Shown one piece after another: positions 21,628 to 29,100 of a stretch of DNA of 31,345 nucleotides (positions are counted from its first letter, which is position 1; every line of letters begins with the position of its first letter). The notes beneath the pieces were generated by a model. That model had not been told where the DNA came from. It ran no database searches and worked only from the letters and a program-made list of their open reading frames with translations. The translations under genes were made by a program, and so were the position numbers. The DNA comes from Hypsibius dujardini (taxonomy: Eukaryota; Tardigrada; Eutardigrada; Parachela; Hypsibiidae), in NCBI GenBank assembly GCA_001579985.1, contig LRSR01004249.1, positions 1-31,345 of the forward strand. Reading direction: 5' to 3'.

Positions 21628-22873
21628 CTGCAAAAGCAAACCACGCCAGAATATACTTTTAACCGCTTGAAAAAACTCCCTATCAATTCAACTCACATCA
21701 AGCAAGAGATCACGCAACTCCTACTGTTCTAGCTCACCTTGCGTTGAGCAGTGCGAATACATAGAGCAATGAATGACACAATCGGTGGAGAGATAAAAAA
21801 ACTGAGAATGAGAGGAAGAAGTGTGCTGTCCCGTAACAGATTCACATCAGCTCACTATTACCCAACGAATTAAGCGAATTACCTTAACAGTAATGAATAG
21901 GGACCCCAAAACTAATCCCTGTAATACACTAATAATTCCAAGCATTTAAATGACAAAACAGAAAACTAATAAAACAAACGAGTCAATCAGTCAATCAATC
22001 ATTCAATCAATCAATCATTCGTTAGTGAATCCATAATATGCCACACCAATCAATCAACGACATGGACAATCAGCGATTGATTGATAACTTGCAAAGTACA
22101 AAATTAGCCCTGGCCTTTCTTCTCTGATGTTCCTGGCATCCCCATGACTCTATCCAACCATAGGAGTTCCCGACTTCATTTCTTCTCGACACCCAGTTAG
22201 TTCAGTTCACACCAACCTGCTTCCAGTTTTGTGTCGTAATGAAGAAGAAGAAAAAAACAAAGAATCCGCATCAGCATCCTCACCTGATCAGGATCTGGAG
22301 GCACCCTTCCCAGCATCATCATCTTCGCTCCCTCCCGAATTTTCAGGCTAACCAGCGTCGTATCGCTCTGCAAATGTGCGCCCTTGTGGAGGAGCGCCTG
22401 GTGTTCCACGGGAACGGAGGTCAAACCAGCGAGGTGACTCTGAAGGTGGCCCACTGAAATTTCATCTGGATTTGTGCCCGCAAAATCCCTCGACACATCA
22501 ATGGGGTAGAGGACGGTTTTCCCAGCATTATTCACGCCATAGGCAACGGAAAACAAGGGGATGAGACGTTTGGCAGTTGTGGGCGCAGCAGAAGAGGAGG
22601 AGGAGGTTGTTGTGGAATGGGACATTTTCGACGTGGAGGAGCCCATTTTACCACCGATCTTGTCGGTTGATTGATTACTTTTACTAGATGAGCCTTGAGC
22701 AAGCAAAAATTCATCAATCAATCGAAGCGGGTAATGGTTTTCACTTAATAAACCCTTCAAGAAATACCTTTCAAGAATTCGGAAACATTGTCGGCGGTTT
22801 GGTTGACGAGACCTTCGACACTGCTGACGGTTTTGTTGACAAGATTGCCAAATTTTTCTTCAAACGACGACAT
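21199..22873 (-). CDS. BAG1: BAG1-type Hsp70 co-chaperone (ubiquitin-like plus BAG domain), 3 exons
   Basis: BAG1 proteins bind the Hsc70/Hsp70 ATPase domain as nucleotide-exchange factors and couple it to the proteasome through a ubiquitin-like domain (family knowledge). Exons on the minus strand: 22873-22768, 22693-22284, 21627-21199; 945 nt, 314 aa, all GT-AG and in frame. Residues 1-36 are a predicted amphipathic helix; 37-78 Ser/Thr-rich; about 80-165 ubiquitin-like (ends LLHKGAHLQ ... SLKIREGAKMMMLGR, as in BAG1); 173-267 BAG domain (NYLRILMKVDAVEIPSD ... ARQSRKALVVKLH); 268-314 a Ser/Gln repeat tail. The start ATG at 22873-22871 has A at -3. If only the internal Met52 were used, the helix would be lost. 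It lies downstream of the aminopeptidase on the same strand and converges on Lim1. Confidence 0.9.
21628..22283 (-). other. BAG1 intron 2 (656 nt)
   Basis: GT-AG phase-0 intron. It contains a TCAA/TCAT-rich run at about 21982-22020 (+ strand reading) and is otherwise featureless; none of the foldback elements seen in the aminopeptidase introns is recognisable. Confidence 0.8.
22284..22693 (-). CDS. BAG1: BAG1 exon 2: Ser/Thr linker and ubiquitin-like domain
   Basis: Begins GSSSKSNQSTDK, passes a Thr/Ser-rich stretch, and carries a ubiquitin-like fold signature: hydrophobic strand LIPLFSVAYG, helix region GHLQSHLAGLTSV, then LLHKGAHLQSDTTLVSLKI and MMMLGR. Donor GATCAG|gtgagg, phase 0. Confidence 0.92.
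22694..22767 (-). other. BAG1 intron 1 (74 nt)
   Basis: GT-AG, phase 1, in the same 69-115 nt class as the minimal aminopeptidase introns. An alternative reading runs open through this intron from an ATG at 22760, so a different first exon remains possible. Confidence 0.7.
22768..22873 (-). CDS. BAG1: BAG1 exon 1: N-terminal amphipathic helix
   Basis: Encodes MSSFEEKFGN followed by two 11-residue units, LVNKTVSSVEG and LVNQTADNVSE, then FLK. It was found by splice logic: the donor TTGAAAG|gtattt, a 74-nt intron and acceptor gctcaag|GCTCA keep the frame and replace an otherwise upstream-open reading. No homologous N-terminus is known to me for BAG1. Confidence 0.72.
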
Positions 22874-23546
22874 TTATAAATCAGCGTTCAGCGAAGAAAA
22901 AGTGCGATGTATACAAGAGTACAAGAGACGTGGAAAACTTTTTCCTCAGGGCAAAGTGTCTGTGTGTGCAGCTTGGTCTTGCGCATTGAAGCGCTCAGTG
23001 CGTTGCGCATGTGCGCTTATAACCGAAATGCGCAATGCACGAACCCCAAAGTCCGCGCCACTGGATCTTCGGTAGACCATGCCTAGGCCCAGCTCCTGCT
23101 CTGTAAAAGCTCATGTGAAATGGGAGAAGGAAAATGCATTTCATTGCAGAAATCCCGACTCACTTCCTTGGAGTGACCTCGATTCAATGCTCGTTCCCGT
23201 AAACACATACAGTGCGCAGTGCGCAGTGCGCGGTGCGCAGTGCACATAGGGTCAACACGGAACAACTCCAAATGTCATGTCCAGAATCCAATGGGAATAA
23301 CCTGGTGTGATGGCCAAATAACTACTCCATAAATGTGCAGCAGCATTGTGTGTCGATTGGTCCGAAATTATATTCGGCATTACATGTATCCGACCCTTGA
23401 AGAAAGCGTTCGATTTTGTTCAACTGTCTGCGCCGCAAAAAAATCACCAACGGAACTGCGTTTGTACATCAAACGAAATAATCAATTGTCTTAAACCATT
23501 ATTATCGGTCTTAAAAGATCAGCATTTGTAAATACTATGGTGCTGG
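22874..23546. other. Intergenic segment between BAG1 start and aminopeptidase stop
   Basis: 673 nt on the shared minus-strand arrangement. It must hold the aminopeptidase 3' UTR and the BAG1 promoter. It contains one copy of the 112-bp dispersed repeat (22977-23088) and a short GTGCGCA run (23208-23247). No clear AATAAA is visible on the minus strand after the aminopeptidase stop; AATAAT occurs once, about 50 nt downstream. No TATA box is claimed for BAG1. Confidence 0.6.
22977..23088 (+). mobile_element. 112-bp dispersed repeat, copy A
   Basis: From TCTTGCGCA to ATGCCTAGGC; aligns along its length with 26664-26774 (about 80 percent identity by eye). Rich in GTGCGC/ATGCGCAATGCAC. Its end, GGTAGACCATGCC (GGTAGAGCATGCC in copy B), is faintly like a tRNA D-arm, a weak hint of a SINE. 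Confidence 0.7.
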
Positions 23547-23717
23547 TCAGGGATTGGGCTGCCTTAGGGTCTTTACAAGGCTGGCGACCTGCGCGGCATA
23601 TTTCGATGTCCACAGAATGTTCGTTTCAACTCTCGCAATGGCGCGCTCAAACGCCGCTGCTTCCGGAACATCCCTCGGCTCCTTTCCGTCTAAGGCAACT
23701 TCGTACAATTCCCGCAG
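23547..23717 (-). CDS. Aminopeptidase exon 11: C-terminus
   Basis: Encodes LRELYEVALDGKEPRDVPEA and ARVETNILWTSKYAAQVASL, the last helices of M1 enzymes, with TGA at 23549-23547. Acceptor tttaaacag|CTGCG, phase 0. Its good conservation shows the C-terminus was under selection until recently or still is. Confidence 0.93.
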   Translation of the reverse strand: MRELYEVALDGKEPRDVPEAAAFERAIARVETNILWTSKYAAQVASLVKTLRQPNP

Positions 23718-26135
23718 CTGTTTAAAAAATAATTCAATTCCCATCAGGCATTGTCGACAGCTCTACACGTTATGTCTATACGTATGCGGTGAAATCTGTA
23801 TTTCGGCTCACTCATGGGTTTCTCTTTGATGTCGGTGCTTGATTGTTTGATTTTCTGTACTATATCGTAGTATAATATAATAGTTCTGAAAATCAACCAA
23901 TCAAGCACCTGTTATCAAAGAGAAATCCATGAGTGAGCCGATTTATCGAATAAGTGGAGGGTGAGCCGAAATAGAGGCTTCTCCTCGTACTGTCTAGGTC
24001 CCATAGAAATACCTGCGCTAACTGCCAGTTACTCTTCAGACTGCCACCGATATCGGCGATGATGCTTGACCTGTGGACAGAGAAGGTGGCTTTAAATTTA
24101 TTCCGGAAAAGCGCAATGAAGCGTTCCTTGCCTCCTGGCCAAGGTCTTCCAGTTCTTCTGCAGATAATTCCAGGCCAAGGCGTGTCCCTTGGGAAAGCGT
24201 GCGATATAGCTGAACGCAGAACCGACATCCTGAGCCCGGATGGTGATGCCGTCTGCACTGAGCTCCAGGAGCCTGTAATAACGTCGGCAATTTCACTTTC
24301 AGATTCAGTCTATGAGAAAGTTTGCGTCGATAAAAACGTACTCTTCAATTCGGCTATCGTCGTCGGAACAGGCCATGCCGCGAAGGAGGGCGAGTTTGTT
24401 GCTGTTCGTTATGGTCGAGCTGTTCAGAAGAGTCTTCATGTCATTCCACTGGGCCGACGAGCCTGATCGCATTCCGTAACACAAGGCCAAACTTTTAGTT
24501 TGAATAATGTTGAGCGGCGCCGATGAATTCCTGTGAGAATGAACACACAAGACTTATTTTATTTTATAAAAAGAAATAGAAAAAAATATTTTGTAAAAAA
24601 AACACAGGCACCGACACAGACACAGACACATAATACATACACCTTTGTATATTTAGACATAGACACAGACACAGACACATGATACACCTGTGTATATTTA
24701 GACACAGACACAGACACAGACACAGACATAGACACAGACACAGACACAGACACAGACACAGACACAGACACAGACACATGATACACCTGTGTATATTAAG
24801 ACACAGACACAAATATTTAAATTTTTTTTTCCCAATCTGATGATCTTTATAATTGTAGAACTCCGGTACTCCACTCTTCCTGTCTGTCTGGATGTCTCGA
24901 CAGTACCTGACACGTACCCGGGTGCAAATGCTTGATCGGGACCAAGGTTGAGCCAGGCAGAAAATCGTCTGACCGCCTCTTTCAGGCAACCGTCAACCTC
25001 GTAGAAGCACGCTGTTTCAATGATCAGATTGTTAAACATCACACTGTCGTAGGTCTCCTCGGAATTGGGTGTGGCATTGGGTTCGGCCGCATCAGTCCAG
25101 GCATTGTCCCAACGTGAAGCGGACTCATATAAAGGGGTCATTAGTCGAGTCATGTACGCTGAAAACGGTGGATAAGTCGTGGGACCGCGTAGCATTTGTT
25201 CCAGGTAGCGGATGTTGTCCAGCGCCGATGCCAGTGGTCCGTACTTGGTCTCGGTGGTGATGTAACCGTCAACCAGATGCATTGGGATACTGTAGTCGCC
25301 CGGTTTAGTGATGTCTGCGCTCGGAGTCAAGCCAATCCTATGATAATCATTGGAATAACAGGATGTTTCAGGGTACAGTCAAAGTCCTGAGATTCGAACG
25401 GTCACGTGAGTTCATTTCTATCGAACCGTTTGCTCGGAGCCGGCCGTTGCAAGTTCGGAGTTTGAGACAGTAAAGTAGAAACGACACTGTGACGCCGTTC
25501 GAATCTCAGGACTTTGACTGTACGATTTCTTTTGGGCTGGCTGGTTGAAATTTCCAGCGGAATTGTTTTGATTGATTGACAACGATTTCAATCAGCTGGC
25601 AAAAGAAACTGCTCCGGAGGAGTTTCTTAGGTTTTCCACCAAGCACAGTTGATGGTGCGCTGTCTTGCACTCAACCAAACTCTGATCTTATATTGCTTGT
25701 GCCTTGTGGATTTTTGACGCCAAGATTTCTTTTTCAACCAAACCTAACTTTTCCAGATTTAAAATGATTATTCATGTTTCGATCGCACTATTGGAGGGCA
25801 AAATAGATGGAAGCGGTTTTCGGTCCACAAGCTTTCGAGCGTATGTCATACGCGATCATGACAGTTGATTGATTAGTTGATTAGTTGATCAGTTGATTAG
25901 TTGATTAGTTGATTAGTTGATTAATTGATTAATTGATCAGTTGATTAGTTGATTAGACTTGATCGGGCGTCTGGTGCGACTTGAATAACTCACTTTTGTT
26001 TTGCTTTCTCGCCTTTTCAGAACCGAGTATTTATCAAAAGTATTGATTTCACCTCCATAATGCTTATGAGGATGACTGTTTGAATGTAAGAAGCTTTATC
26101 GAGCGAGGCAAGTGCGACAAAATATTGGCTGAATG

Positions 26136-26174
<39 letters not shown>

Positions 26175-29100
26175 ACGAGGCGTTTTCTTTTTAATAAATT
26201 TCCGTTGATTTATTCACAAATTCGGGGCTTTTCATACTCAGAGCATAAATTGCTGGGATTAGTTGGTTGGTTTTTTGATTTCAATCAGCCAGCCGAAAAT
26301 AAATCGTACTCTGAAACATCCTGTCAACGGACAGGATAAATTTCAGCCAATGATAACACAGATGCTGTGAACACTCACTTTGCCAGGTTGAAAGCGTCGT
26401 CAATGAGTTGACCACGGCTGATGGGATCGTGAAGGATTGTGAAATTAGCGGCGTCAGCCCCCTAGATGGAAAAAATTCAAGTGCGGCGGTCAATTACTCC
26501 ATGAGAGACTGTACTGTAGTTTCGCGTCAGACAGGGACAGCGTACGAGCTGTGGAACGTTTAATCGGCCACGCAACGCTTGTGCTGTGTGTACGGTGCAC
26601 ACAGCCGTGCACACGTTCCACTCCAGTACGACTGTCCCTGTCTAACGCGAAAATACAATACTGTCTTGCGCACTAAAGCGCCAAGTGCATTGCGCATGTG
26701 CGCTAATAACAGAAATGCGCAATGCACAAACCCAAAGGCTGCAATACTTGATCTTCGGTAGAGCATGCCCAGGCGGGTAAACTACTGTATTGTCACGACC
26801 AATTGGTGTTGATTTTTAGACCCACCCGTATATTATGACTGCGGTGAAGGACAGTGTACGCAGTCATAATATACGGGCGGGTCTAAAAAGCAGCACCAAT
26901 TGGTCGAGACAGTACAGTAGGTTACCCGACTTGGCATTGCGACCTTTTTCTGCGCCATACGAGGAGAAGGACGAAGATTGCCTGTACTTTTCGAGAAGGA
27001 CAAAGATTGCGAGTATCCTTTTCGAGAATTAACCCACAGCTAATAGCTCCGACTCCTAAAACTTGAAAACTATTTGGCCCATCGATTCCAAATGAAATTC
27101 TAAAAAGAATTTGAATCTAACAAGGAAAAGCTGAAATCGATCTGAAGGTTGAGTTTCGTGAATTATATTCGGGATTATTATTATATTCGGGATTATTATT
27201 ATATACGGGAATTGCTTCTGCCTGCAATGTAAAGCTTTAGGCCCGAGGAAGGCGCGTGTAGACGCGTCACTGAGTTTTGTCTGCATGCAGTGGCGCGCCG
27301 AGGGGGGGGGGGTGTGTTTTGTTGATTTAAACCCCCCCCCCTCCTCGAAAGTAAAAAAAGTGCCCCAAGGGTCCCCCCATTAGAGAAAAACACTATGATT
27401 GAGAATTGTCATGCAATACTCTCCCCCTTTACGTTCTATCGGAAATATTTCGAATACAATAAAAAACACCCCCCCTTAAAGCAAAGCTCGGCGCGCCACT
27501 GACTGCATGCTTACCAAGTCAATTTTCGATAACGCTGCGATTATTTTGTCCCAATTATCCCGATCGTAGTTGACCCGATAGAATCCGTTCTGCTGGACGT
27601 TCGCGAAGAGATAACTGTCATCGCTGGCGAGCGCATCTGTCACGGTCGAACATTCATCCGGCAGCGTTTCTACCAACCCAATAACAATACTAAATCACCC
27701 TCAGTCACGGTTGAGAAGAAGCGACATGAAGAGAAAGATTTCCCGCTTTCTTTCGGGTTTTCGGGTTTTCATATTTACCCGCAGACCGAGCGGTTAGCCA
27801 GCAGGTCCTTTCCGCCGCTGCGGACACTGCATCTGCTCCAAGGACACCTCCGTTAATCAAGGTGAAGGGTATATCCCATACCGTCGCGTCGGGGGCGATC
27901 GAGGTGTCGTTCGCTCCAATCGGCAGGGTGAATTTAGTTTGTTTGAAGGACAAGGCGCCCGGATTGGCAGCCGACCGGGTGAGGGTCAGAACGGGATATC
28001 CCGCTTTTAATATCCAGTTCTTCATATGAGTTGTAAGGTCGAACGACGACTCGGCAGGCGCGACCACGTTGTCCAGCTCAGCCAGAAGGTCCTCGTACTT
28101 GACGCTACCTGTGCCTTTCATCCGGTCAATGTACCGTACCAAAGCGGCGGTGAAGACGGGCTCCCTCATCACGCCGCTCATCATGTGCAGAACGGCAGCG
28201 CCTTTCTCGTAGGAAATCACGTCGAACATGGCGTCAATCTGAGCGGGTGTCTGCACCGCGGGATTGTGCAGGGCGTGGGTTGTGGGCTGTGAATCCGACT
28301 CGAGGGCTCGCTTCGTCGTCCAATATGTGAAGAGGTATTTCTACAGAAATCGACCAGTTTTTTTAATTTTTATTTTCAGACCCGACATCCGCGTCAGAAA
28401 ATGGAGAAATTGCTTGCCGTGCCCCAATTTGGGTTAGCTGCCTCCATCAGCCGGTACTCGATGTAGCTGGCAAAGCCCTCGTTGAGCCACACGTCCCCCC
28501 ACCACTCGGTCGTCAGGAGGTTGCCAAAAATCATGTGGCTAAGTTCGTGGCTGACGATTGCGGACACGCCCCGTTTCTGGTCCGCGGTCGAAACTCCCGG
28601 TTCATACATCAGGCTGGATTCGCGGTACACTACCAAGCCCCAGTTTTCGGTGGCACCGGCGTTGTAGTCGGGTACACCAACCATGTCTGAATAATAATAA
28701 AAAATTATATAAAACGGTCAGCTCTGTAATTCCAAACGGGATCCTGCGAATTACCGTGGCTCTCCTGAAGTTTAAGAACAATTTGTCTTAACTTAACATA
28801 CCTAGCTTCGGCCAATCGTATGGCTCCTGGTAAACTTTAGCCAGCTCTTTCATTATTGCTTGGCTCTGGGCCAGCGCGTAGGCACCATGTGCTATAATGT
28901 CCGCGTTACCGATGACACTTATCTGAAGCGGTACAATACTGTTTATGCATAATATATGAAGGAAAGCTAGTAAGAACGATTTTGAGTGCGGCAGGGACTG
29001 GGGAACAGTTACAGACACCGACAATAAGATGCCGACACTGACTCAGCAATAGGCACAAATCTAGACGCGGGCACAGATGCAAACACAGACACCGATACAA

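Noticed and set aside
22532-22717. Alternative minus-strand frame over BAG1 exon 2
   Set aside because: Shadow frame of the Ser/Thr-rich linker; the ubiquitin-like frame is clearly the coding one.
24131-24165. Programmed ribosomal frameshift as explanation of the exon 10 frame break
   Set aside because: No slippery heptamer or family precedent is visible; error or mutation is the simpler reading.
25377-25401. tRNA B-box-like string (GTTCGAATCTC) in the 143-bp element arms
   Set aside because: It is simply part of a perfect inverted repeat present at both ends; no A box or tRNA fold.
28394-28417. Read-through of exon 4 to NFSIF as the true C-terminus of a short peptidase
   Set aside because: The GC-AG junction gives the exact conserved M1 spacing, and seven further exons match the family.
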